Shown: one piece after another, positions 11,473-22,195 of the stretch
How the letters are laid out: every line of letters begins with the position of its first letter
How positions within the stretch are numbered: the first letter of the stretch is position 1
Source of the DNA: Petrolisthes cinctipes
Lineage: Eukaryota > Arthropoda > Malacostraca > Decapoda > Porcellanidae
Reading direction: 5' to 3'
Assembly (NCBI GenBank): GCA_033782935.1
Contig: JAWQEG010000004.1
Span: 1,302,001-1,366,000, forward strand
Length of the DNA stretch: 64,000 bases
Position numbers and translations under genes: made by a program
Notes under the pieces: model-generated
Databases searched by the model: none
Told to the model about the DNA's origin: nothing
Seen by the model: the letters and a program-made list of their open reading frames with translations, nothing else

Positions 11473-13800
11473 GAATTTGAGATATCGACTTTTTGGCACC
11501 TAAAAGATCGATTTTTAGCATGTTTTTAGCCTATATTTTGAAAATATTCTAGCACTGAGTAGGCATGTACAGATTGCTTCTGGGACCCCAAAATATTGAA
11601 TTTTCGGGTGTTTTGAGCCTGAATTTGAGATATAAACGGGTACAGATGATACATGCACATATTGACTTTGGGCATCTAAAATATCGATTTTCAGCATATT
11701 TTGGGCCTGTATTTTGAAAATACTCTAACACTGAGTAGGCATGCACAGATTGCTTCTGGGGCCCCAAAATATTGAATTTTCGGGTGTTTTGAGCCTGAAA
11801 TTGAGATATAAACGGGTACTGAAGATGCATGCACATATCGACTTTTGTGCAACTAAAAGATCGATTTTCAGTATGTTTTATGCATGTATTTTGAAAATAC
11901 TCTAACTCGGAGTAGGCATGTACAGATCGCTTCTGAAACCCCTAAATATCGAATTTTCGGGTGTTTTGGGACTGAATTTGAGATATCGAATTTTTGGCAC
12001 CTAAAAGATCGATTTTTAGCATATTTTTAGCCTATATTTTGAAAATATTCTAGCACTGAGTAGGCATGTACAGATTGCTTCTGGGACCCCAAAATATTGA
12101 ATTTTCGGGTATTTTGAGCCTGAATTTGAGATATAAACGGGTACAGAAGATACATGCACATATTGACTTTAGGCATCTAAAATATCGATTTTCAGCATGT
12201 TTTGGGCCTGTATTTTGAAAATACTCTAACACTGAGTAGGCATGTACAGATTGCTTCTGGAACCCCAAAATATCGAATTTTCGGGTGTTTTGGGACTGAA
12301 TTTGAGATATCGACTTTTTGGCACCTAAAAGATCGATTTTTAGCATGTTTTTAGCCTATATTTTGAAAATATTCTAGCACTGTGTAGGCATGTACAGATT
12401 GCTTCTGGGACCCCAAAATATTGAATTTTCGGGTGTTTTGAGCCTGAATTTGAGATATAAACGGGTACAGAAGATACATGCACACATTGACTTTGGGCAT
12501 CTAAAATATCGATTTTCGGCATGTTTTGGGCCTGTATTTTGAAAATACTCTAACACTGAGTAGGCATGTACAGATTGCTTCTGGGACCCCAAAATATTGG
12601 ATTTTCGGGTGTTTTTAGCCTGAATTTGAGATATAAACGGGTACTGAAGATGCATGCACATATCGACTTTTGTGCACCTAAAAGATCGATTTTCAGTATG
12701 TTTTGAGCATGTATTTTGAAAATACTCTAACACGGAGTAGGCATGTACAGATCGCTTCTGGGACCCCAAAATATCGAATTTTCGGGTGTTTTGGGACTGA
12801 ATTTGAGATATCGACTTTTTGGCACCTAAAAGATCGATTTTTAGCATGTTTTTAGCTTATATTTTGAAAATATTCTAGCACTGAGTAGGCATGTACAGAT
12901 TGCTTCTGGGACCCCAAAATATTGAATTTTCGGGTGTTTTGAGCCTGAATTTGAGATATAAACGGATACAGAAGATAAATGCACATATTGACTTTGTGCA
13001 CCAAAAATATCGATTTTCAGCATGTTTTGTGCCTGAATTTTGAAAATGCTCTAACACGGAGTAGGCATGTACAGATCGCTTCTGGGACCCCAAAATATCG
13101 AATTTTCGGGTGTTTAGGGCCAGAATTTGAGATATAAACGGGTACAGAAGATGCATGCACATATCGACTTTTGGGCACCTAAAAGATCGATTTTCAGTAT
13201 GTTTTTGGCCTGTATTTTGAAAATACTCTAACACGGAGTAGGCATGTACAGATACCTTCTGGGACCTCTAAATATCGAATTTTCGGGTGTTTTGGGACTG
13301 AATTTGAGATATCGATTTTTTGGCACCTAAAATGTCGATTTTTAGCATGTTTTAAGCCTATATTTTGAAAATATTCTCGCACTGTGTAGGCATGTACAGA
13401 TTGCTTCTGGGACCCCAAAATATTGAATTTTCGGGTGTTTTGAGCCTGAATTTGAGATATAAACGGGTACAGATGATACATGCACATACTGACTTTGGGC
13501 ATCTAAAATATCGATTTTCAGCATGTTTTGGGCCTGTATTTTGAAAATACTCTAACACTGAGTAGGCATGTACAGATTGCTTCTGGGGCCCCAAAATATT
13601 GAATTTTCGGGTGTTTTGAGCCTGAATTTGAGATATAAACGGGTACTGAAGATGCATGCACATATCGACTTTTGTGCACCTAAAAGATCGATTTTCAGTA
13701 TGTTTTGAGCATGTATTTTGAAAATACTCTAACACGGAGTAGGCATGTACAGATCGCTTCTGGAACCCCTAAATATAGAATTTTCTTGTGTTTTGGGACT
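11473..13800 (+). repeat. 14-monomer higher-order repeat (2,328 bp), copy B
   Basis: Direct tandem copy of 9145-11472. Reading both copies by eye, I noticed only about three base differences (near 9601, 11230 and 11263), which implies a very recent duplication. Matching sequence runs on into the next S monomer, to about 13,849. Confidence 0.94.
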
Positions 13801-14608
13801 GAATTTGAGATATCGACTTTTTGGCACCTAAAAGATCGATTTTTAGCATATTTTTAGCCTATATTTTGAAAATATTCTAGCACTGAGTAGGCATGTACAG
13901 ATTGCTTCTGGGACCCCAAAATATTGAATTTTCGGGTGTTTTGAGCCTGAATTTGAGATATAAACGGGTACTGAAGATGCATACACATATCGACTTTTGT
14001 GCACCTAAAAGATCGATTTTCAGTATGTTTTAAACATGTATTTTGAAAATACTCTAACACGGAGTACAGATCGCTTCTGGGACCCCTAAATATCGAATTT
14101 TCGGGTGTTTTGGGACTGAATTTGAGATATCGACTTTTTGGCACCTAAAAGATCGATTTTTAGCATGTTTTTAGCCTATATTTTGAAAATATTCTAGCAC
14201 TGTACAGATTGCTTCTGGGACCCCAAAATATTGAATTTTCGGGTGTTTTGAGCCTGAATTTGAGATATAAACGGGTACAGAAGATACATGCACATATTGA
14301 CTTTGGGCACCAAAAATATCGATTTTCAGCAAGTTTTGGGCCTGAATTTTGAAAATACTCTAACACGGAGTAGGCATGTACAGATCGCTTCTGGGACCCC
14401 AAAATATCGAATTTTCGGGTGTTTAGGGCCAGAATTTGAGATATAAACGGGTAAAGAAGATGCATGCACATATCGACTTTTGTGCACCTAAAAGATCGAT
14501 TTTCAGTATGTTTTGAGCATGTATTTTGAAAATACTCTAACACGGAGTAGGCATGTACAGATCGCTTCTGGAACCCCTAAATATAGAATTTTCTTGTGTT
14601 TTGGGACT
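13801..14608 (+). repeat. 808-bp pentamer S-L-S'-L-L, copy 1
   Basis: Starts are 13801 (S2), 13949 (L2 of 169 bp), 14118 (S2', 138 bp), 14256 (L3) and 14432. The short L2 reads cacggagtacagatc, an 8-bp deletion between two gta triplets. S2' at 14118 is the first monomer in the window with the 10-bp deletion. Confidence 0.92.
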
Positions 14609-15416
14609 GAATTTGAGATATCGACTTTTTGGCACCTAAAAGATCGATTTTTAGCATATTTTTAGCCTATATTTTGAAAATATTCTAGCACTGAGTAGGC
14701 ATGTACAGATTGCTTCTGGGACCCCAAAATATTGAATTTTCGGGTGTTTTGAGCCTGAATTTGAGATATAAACGGGTACTGAAGATGCATACACATATCG
14801 ACTTTTGTGCACCTAAAAGATCGATTTTCAGTATGTTTTAAACATGTATTTTGAAAATACTCTAACACGGAGTACAGATCGCTTCTGGGACCCCTAAATA
14901 TCGAATTTTCGGGTGTTTTGGGACTGAATTTGAGATATCGACTTTTTGGCACCTAAAAGATCGATTTTTAGCATGTTTTTAGCCTATATTTTGAAAATAT
15001 TCTAGCACTGTACAGATTGCTTCTGGGACCCCAAAATATTGAATTTTCGGGTGTTTTGAGCCTGAATTTGAGATATAAACGGGTACAGAAGATACATGCA
15101 CATATTGACTTTGGGCACCAAAAATATCGATTTTCAGCAAGTTTTGGGCCTGAATTTTGAAAATACTCTAACACGGAGTAGGCATGTACAGATCGCTTCT
15201 GGGACCCCAAAATATCGAATTTTCGGGTGTTTAGGGCCAGAATTTGAGATATAAACGGGTAAAGAAGATGCATGCACAAATCGACTTTTGGGCACCTAAA
15301 AGATCGATTTTCAGTATGTTTTTGGCCTGTATTTTGAAAATACTCTAACACGGAGTAGGCATGTACAGATACCTTCTGGGACCTCTAAATATCGAATTTT
15401 CGGGTGTTTTGGGACT
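14609..15416 (+). repeat. 808-bp pentamer S-L-S'-L-L, copy 2
   Basis: Repeats copy 1 at an offset of 808 bp, including the 8-bp and 10-bp deletions, gcaagttttggg and gggtaaagaag. The match ends within the last monomer near 15,278, where copy 2 turns into L4 (ttttgggcacct, gataccttctgg). Confidence 0.91.
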
Positions 15417-16895
15417 GAATTTGAGATATCGATTTTTTGACACCTAAAATGTCGATTTTTAGCATGTTTTTAGCCTATATTTTGAAAATATTCTAGCACT
15501 GTGTAGGCATGTACAGATTGCTTCTGGGACCCCAAAATATTGAATTTTCGGGTGTTTTGAGCCTGAATTTGAGATATAAACTGGTACAGAAAATACATGC
15601 ACATATTGACTTTGGGCATCTAAAATATCGATTTTCAGCATGTTTTGGGCTTGTATTTTGAAAATACTCTAACACTGAGTAGGCATGTACAGATTGCTTC
15701 TGGGACCCCAAAATATTGAATTTTCGGGTGTTTTGAGCCTGAATTTGAGATATAAACGGGTACTGAAGATGCATGCACATATCGACTTTTGTGCACCTAA
15801 AAGATCGATTTTCAGTATGTTTTGAGCATGTATTTTGAAAATACTCTAACACGGAGTAGGCATGTACAGATCGCTTCTGGGACCCCTAAATATCGAATTT
15901 TCGGGTGTTTTGGGACTGAATTTGAGATATCGACTTTTTGGCACCTAAAAGATCGATTTTTAGCATGTTTTTAGCCTATATTTTGAAAATATTCTAGCAC
16001 TGAGTAGGCATGTACAGATTGCTTCTGGGACCCCAAAATATTGAATTTTCGGATGTTTTGAGCCTGAATTTGAGATATAAACGGGTACAGAAGATACATG
16101 CACATATTGACTTTGGGCACCAAAAATATCGATTTTCAGCATGTTTTGGGCCTGAATTTTGAAAATACTCTAACACGGAGTAGGCATGTACAGATTGCTT
16201 CTGGGACCCCAAAATATTGAATTTTCGGGTGTTTTGAGCCTGAATTTGAGATATAAACGGGTACAGAAAATACATGCACATATTGACTTTGGGCATCTAA
16301 AATATCGATTTTCAGTATGTTTTGAGCATGTATTTTGAAAATACTCTAACACTGAGTAGGCATGTACAGATCGCTTCTGGGACCCCTAAATATCGAATTA
16401 TCGGGTGTTTTGGGACTGAATTTGAGATATCGACTTTTTGGCACCTAAAAGATCGATTTTTAGCATGTTTTTTAGCCTATATTTTGAAAATATTCTAGCA
16501 CTGAGTAGGCATGTACAGATTGCTTCTGGGACCCCAAAATATTGAATTTTCGGATGTTTTGAGCCTGAATTTGAGATATAAACGGGTACAGAAGATACAT
16601 GAACATATTATATTGACTTTGGGCATCTAAAATATCGATTTTCAGCATGTTTTGGGCCTGTATTTTGAAAATACTCTAACACTGAGTAGGCATGTACAGA
16701 TTGCTTCTGGGACCCCAAAATATCGAATTTTCGGGTGTTTTGGGACTGAATTTGAGATATCGACTTTTTGGCACCTAAAAGATCGATTTTTAGCATGTTT
16801 TTAGCCTATATTTTGAAAATATTCTAGCACTGTGTAGGCATGTACAGATTGCTTCTGGGACCCCAAAATATTGAATTTTCGGGTGTTTTGAGCCT

Positions 16896-17071
16896 GAATT
16901 TGAGATATAAACGGGTACAGAAGATACATGCACATATTGACTTTGGGCATCTAAAATATCGATTTTCAGCATGTTTTGGGCCTGTATTTTGAAAATACTC
17001 TAACACTGAGTAGGCATGTACAGATTGCTTCTGGGACCCCAAAATATTGAATTTTCGGGTGTTTTGAGCCT
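16896..17071 (+). repeat. Representative L1 monomer (176 bp)
   Basis: Long class with the 29-bp cassette. Diagnostics are gtacagaagatacatgcac, attgactttgggcatct, gcatgttttgggcctgta and cactgagtaggcat, then gattgcttctgggacccc, ending ttttgagcct. It usually follows S1 and precedes L2. Confidence 0.92.
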
Positions 17072-17184
17072 GAATTTGAGATATAAACGGGTACTGAAGA
17101 TGCATGCACATATCGACTTTTGGGCACCTAAAAGATCGATTTTCAGTATGTTTTTGGCCTGTATTTTGAAAATACTCTATCACG

Positions 17185-17202
17185 GAGTAGGCAGAGTAGG
17201 CA
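17185..17202 (+). repeat. 9-bp tandem duplication of gagtaggca
   Basis: The normal cacggagtaggcatg is expanded so that gagtaggca occurs twice in a row. It makes its monomer 186 bp instead of 177. Confidence 0.93.
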
Positions 17203-17257
17203 TGTACAGATACCTTCTGGGACCTCTAAATATCGAATTTTCGGGTGTTTTGGGACT

Positions 17258-18203
17258 GAATTTGAGATCTCGATTTTTTGGCACCTAAAATGTCGATTTT
17301 TAGCATGTTTTTAGCCTATATTTTGAAAATATTCTAGCATTGTGTAGGCATGTACAGATTGCTTCTGGGACCCCAAAATATTGAATTTTCGGGTGTTTTG
17401 AGCCTGAATTTGAGATATAAACGGGTACAGAAGATACATGCACATATTGACTTTGGGCATCTAAAATATCGATTTTCAGCATGTTTTGGGCCTGTATTTT
17501 GAAAATACTCTAACACTGAGTAGGCATGTACAGATTGCTTCTGGGACCCCAAAATATTGAATTTTCGGGTGTTTTGAGCCTGAATTTGAGACATAAACGG
17601 GTACAGAAGATACATGCACATATTGACTTTGGGCACCAAAAATATCGATTTTCAGCATGTTTTGGGCCTGAATTTTGAAAATACTCTAACACGGAGTAGG
17701 CATGTACAGATCGCTTCTGGGACCCCAAAATATCGAATTTTCGGGTGTTTAGGGCCAGAATTTGAGATATAAACGGGTACAGAAGATGCATGCACATATC
17801 GACTTTTGGGCACCTAAAAGATCGATTTTCAGTATGTTTTTGGCCTGTATTTTGAAAATACTCTAACACGGAGTAGGCATGTACAGATACCTTCTGGGAC
17901 ATCTAAATATCGAATTTTCGGGTGTTTTGGGACTGAATTTGAGATATCGATTTTTTGACACTGAGTAGGCATGTACAGATTGCTTCTGGGACCCCAAAAT
18001 ATTGAATTTTCGTGTGTTTTGAGCCTGAATTTGAGATATAAACGGGTACAGAAGATGCATGCACATATCGACTTTTGGGCACCAAAAATATCGATTTTCA
18101 GCATGTTTTGGGCCTGTATTTTGAAAATACTCTAACACGGAGTAGGCATGTACAGATACCTTCTGGGACCTCTAAATATCGAATTTTCGGGTGTTTTGGG
18201 ACT
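17258..18203 (+). repeat. S-L-L-L (677 bp) then a truncated S and a mosaic L
   Basis: Starts are 17258 (S1 with gagatctcg), 17406 (L1), 17582 (L3), 17758 (L4), 17935 (truncated S) and 18027. The monomer at 18027 has an L4-like start, gggcaccaaaaatatcg from L3 in the middle, and an L4 end. Confidence 0.87.
17935..18026 (+). repeat. Truncated S monomer (92 bp)
   Basis: After ttttttgacac the sequence jumps straight to tgagtaggcatg. Compared with a full S1, 56 bp are missing between two cac triplets, which removes the cgatttt block and the whole dyad. It is the shortest monomer in the window. Confidence 0.92.
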
Positions 18204-18616
18204 GAATTTGAGATATCGATTTTTTGACACCTAAAATGTCGATTTTTAGCATGTTTTTAGCCTATATTTTGAAAATATTCTAGCACTGTGTAGGCATGTA
18301 CAGATTGCTTCTGGGACCCCAAAATATTGAATTTTCGGGTGTTTTGAGCCTGAATTTGAGATATAAACGGGTACAGAAGATACATGCACATATTGACTTT
18401 GGGCATCTAAAATATCGATTTTCAGCATGTTTTGGGCCTGTATTTTGAAAATACTCTAACACTGAGTAGGCATGTACAGATTGCTTCTGGGACCCCAAAA
18501 TATCGAATTTTCGGGTGTTTTGGGACTGAATTTGAGATATCGACTTTTTGGCACCTAAAAGATCGATTTTTAGCATGTTTTTAGCCTATATTTTGAAAAT
18601 ATTCTAGCACTGTGTA
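18204..18616 (+). repeat. S1-L1 dimer (324 bp) and start of an S2 monomer
   Basis: S1 at 18204, L1 at 18352 and S2 at 18528. The tail of this S2 leads into the 677-bp tandem duplication. Confidence 0.85.
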
Positions 18617-19293
18617 GGCATGTACAGATTGCTTCTGGGACCCCAAAATATTGAATTTTCGGGTGTTTTGAGCCTGAATTTGAGATATAAACGGGTACAG
18701 AAGATACATGCACATATTGACTTTGGGCATCTAAAATATCGATTTTCAGCATGTTTTGGGCCTGTATTTTGAAAATACTCTAACACTGAGTAGGCATGTA
18801 CAGATTGCTTCTGGGACCCCAAAATATTGAATTTTCGGGAGTTTTGAGCCTGAATTTGAGATATAAACGTGTACTGAAGATGCATGCACATATCGACTTT
18901 TGGGCACATAAAAGATCGATTTTCAGTATGTTTTGAGCATGTATTTTGAAAATACTCTGACACGGAGTAGGCATGTACAGATCGCTTCTGGGACCCCTAC
19001 ATATCGAATTTTCGGGTGTTTTGGGACTGAATTTGAGATATCGACTTTTTGGCACCTAAAAGATCGATTTTTAGCATGTTTTTAGCCTATATTTTGATAA
19101 TATTCTAGCACTGAGTAGGCATGTACAGATTGCTTCTGGGCCCCCAAAATATTGAATTTTCGGGTGTTTTGAGCCTGAATTTGAGATATAAACGGGTACA
19201 GAAGATACATGCACATATTGACTTTGGGCACCAAAAATATCGATTTTCAGCATGTTTTGGGCCTGTATTTTGAAAATACTCTAACACGGAGTA
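18617..19293 (+). repeat. 677-bp tandem duplication, copy 1
   Basis: Contains L1 (18676), L2 (18852), S2 (19029) and most of L3 (19177). Private markers are cgggagttttgag, gggcacataaaag, cccctacatatcg, ttttgataatattc and gggcccccaaaa. All five recur 677 bp later. Confidence 0.92.
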
Positions 19294-19970
19294 GGCATGT
19301 ACAGATTGCTTCTGGGACCCCAAAATATTGAATTTTCGGGTGTTTTGAGCCTGAATTTGAGATATAAACGGGTACAGAAGATACATGCACATATTGACTT
19401 TGGGCATCTAAAATATCGATTTTCAGCATGTTTTGGGCCTGTATTTTGAAAATACTCTAACACTGAGTAGGCATGTACAGATTGCTTCTGGGACCCCAAA
19501 ATATTGAATTTTCGGGAGTTTTGAGCCTGAATTTGAGATATAAACGGGTACTGAAGATGCATGCACATATCGACTTTTGGGCACATAAAAGATCGATTTT
19601 CAGTATGTTTTGAGCATGTATTTTGAAAATACTCTGACACGGAGTAGGCATGTACAGATCGCTTCTGGGACCCCTACATATCGAATTTTCGGGTGTTTTG
19701 GGACTGAATTTGAGATATCGACTTTTTGGCACCTAAAAGATCGATTTTTAGCATGTTTTTAGCCTATATTTTGATAATATTCTAGCACTGAGTAGGCATG
19801 TACAGATTGCTTCTGGGCCCCCAAAATATTGAATTTTCGGGTGTTTTGAGCCTGAATTTGAGATATAAACGGGTACAGAAGATACATGCACATATTGACT
19901 TTGGGCACCAAAAATATCGATTTTCAGCATGTTTTGGGCCTGTATTTTGAAAATACTCTAACACGGAGTA
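19294..19970 (+). repeat. 677-bp tandem duplication, copy 2
   Basis: Repeats copy 1 with the same five markers. The monomer at 19177-19352 starts as L3 and ends with an S or L1-type tail. This places the exchange in the shared gtaggcatgtacagatt segment near 19,290-19,308. Confidence 0.91.
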
Positions 19971-20206
19971 GGCATGTACAGATCGCTTCTGGGACCCCAA
20001 AATATCGAATTTTCGGGTGTTTAGGGCCAGAATTTGAGATATAAACGGGTACAGAAGATGCATGCACATATCGACTTTTGGGCACCTAAAAGATCGATTT
20101 TCAGTATGTTTTTGGCCTGTATTTTGAAAATACTCTAACACAGAGTAGGCATGTACAGATACCTTCTGGGACCTCTAAATATCGAATTTTCGGGTGTTTT
20201 GGGACT
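19971..20206 (+). repeat. End of L3 and an L4 monomer
   Basis: Completes the S2-L3-L4 trimer that began at 19706. L4 starts at 20030 after tttagggcca. Confidence 0.85.
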
Positions 20207-22195
20207 GAATTTGAGATATCAATTTTTTGGCACCTAAAATGTCGATTTTTAGCATGTTTTTAGCCTATATTTTGAAAATATTCTAGCACTGTGTAGGCAT
20301 GTACAGATTGCTTCTGGGACCCCAAAATATTGAATTTTCGGGTGTTTTGAGCCTGAATTTGAGATATAAACGGGTACAGAAGATACATGCACATATTGAC
20401 TTTGGGCATCTGAAATATCGATTTTCAGCATGTTTTGGGCCTGTATTTTGAAAATACTCTAACACTGAGTAGGCATGTACAGATTGCTTCTGGGACCCCA
20501 AAATATTGAATTTTCGGGTGTTTTGAGCCTGAATTTGAGATATAAACGGGTACTGAAGATGCATGCACATATCGACTTTTGTGCACCTAAAAGATCGATT
20601 TTCAGTATGTTTTGAGCATGTATTTTGAAAATACTCTAACACGAAGTAGGCATGTACAGATCGCTTCTGGGACCCCTAAATATCGAATTTTCGGGTGTTT
20701 TGGGACTGAATTTGAGATATCGACTTTTTGGCACCTAAAAGATCGATTTTTAGCATGTTTTTAGCGTATATTTTGAAAATATTCTAGCACTGTACAGATT
20801 GCTTCTGGGACCCCAAAATATTGAATTTTCGGGTGTTTTGAGCCTGAATTTGAGATATAAACGGGTACAGAAGATACATGCACATATTGACTTTGGGCAT
20901 CTAAAATATCGATTTTCAGCATGTTTTGGGCCTGAATTTTGAAAATACTCTAACACGGATTAGGCATGTACAGATCGCTTCTGGGACCCCAAAATATCGA
21001 ATTTTCGGGTGTTTAGGGCCAGAAATTGAGATATAAACGGGTACAGAAAATGCATGCACATATCGACTTTTGGGCACCAAAAAGATCGATTTTCAGTATG
21101 TTTTTGGCCTGTATTTTGAAAAAACTCTAACACGGAGTAGACATGTACAGATACCTTCTGGGACCTCTAAATATCGAATTTTCGGGTATTTTGGGACTGA
21201 ATTTGAGATATCGATTTTTTGGCACCTAAAATGTCGATTTTTAGCATGTTTTTTGCCTATATTTTGAAAATATTCTAGCACTGTGTAGGCATGTACAGAT
21301 TGCTTCTGGGACCCCAAAATATTGAATTTTCGGGTGTTTTGAGCCTGAATTTGAGATATAAACGGGTACAGAAGATACATGCAGATATTGACTTTGGGCA
21401 TCTAAAATATCGATTTTCAGCATGTTTTGGGCCTGTATTTTGAAAATACTCTAACACTGAGTAGGCATGTACAGATTGCTTCTGGGACCCCAAAATATTG
21501 AATTTTCGGGTGTTTTGAGCCTGAATTTGAGATATAAACGGGTACTGAAGATGCATGCACATATCGACTTTTGTGCACCTAAAAGATCGATTTTCAGTAT
21601 GTTTTGAGCATGTATTTTGAAAATACTCTAACACGGAGTAGGCATGTACAGATCGCTTCTGGGACCCCTAAATATCGAATTTTCGGGTGTTTTGGGACTG
21701 AATTTAAGATATCGACTTTTTGGCACCTAAAAGATCGATTTTTAGCATGTTTTTAGCCTATAATTTGAAAATATTCTAGCACTGTACAGATTGCTTCTGG
21801 GACCCCAAAATATTGAATTTTCGGGTGTTTTGAGCCTGAATTTGAGATATAAACGGGTACAGAAGATACATGCACATATTGACTTTGGGCACCAAAAATA
21901 TCGATTTTCAGCATGTTTTGGGCCTGAATTTTGAAAATACTCTAACACGGATCCGTGTAGGCATGTACAGATCGCTTCTGGGACCCCAAAATATCGAATT
22001 TTCGGGTGTTTAGGGCCAGAATTTGAGATATAAACGGGTACAGAAGATGCATGCACATATCGACTTTAGGGCACCTAAAAGATCGATTTTCAGTATGTTT
22101 TTGGCCTGTATTTTGAAAATACTCTAACACGGAGTAGGCATGTACAGATACCTTCTGGGACCTCTAAATATCGAATTTTCGGGTGTTTTGGGACT
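20207..22195 (+). repeat. Two canonical hexamers S1-L1-L2-S2'-L3-L4 (992 and 997 bp)
   Basis: Hexamer starts are 20207 and 21199, with S2' at 20708 and 21700. The L at 20846 is an L1/L3 hybrid. The second hexamer is 5 bp longer because of the tccgt insertion at about 21952-21956. Confidence 0.9.
21946..21957. other. 12-bp perfect palindrome created by a 5-bp insertion
   Basis: The normal cacggagtagg has become cacggatccgtgtagg. The string cacggatccgtg equals its own reverse complement and includes a GGATCC site. It occurs once in the window. Confidence 0.92.

Larger units (their letters stand above)
15417..17257 (+). repeat. Mixed units SLL, SLL, SL, SLL with hybrids and small duplications
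   Basis: S starts are 15417, 15918, 16418 and 16748. The monomer at 16242 is an L1/L2 hybrid (gggcatct, then agtatgttttgagcatg). The monomer at 16567 has a 5-bp duplication (atatt twice, 16605-16614). The monomer at 17072 joins an L2 start to an L4 end and has a 9-bp tandem duplication. Confidence 0.87.

Noticed and set aside
10471..13023. Possible tandem gene family because of near-identical 2.3-kb copies
   Set aside because: The copies consist only of monomers and hold no coding structure.
17751..17757. TTTAGGG, the plant-type telomere unit, in L3 monomer ends
   Set aside because: It occurs once per L3 or related monomer within tttagggcca and never in tandem. It is a point variant of ttttgagcct or ttttgggact, not telomeric DNA.
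21951..21956. BamHI-like site as a cloning scar
   Set aside because: The flanks are continuous satellite of the expected hexamer on both sides, with no vector-like sequence. A 5-bp insertion explains it.
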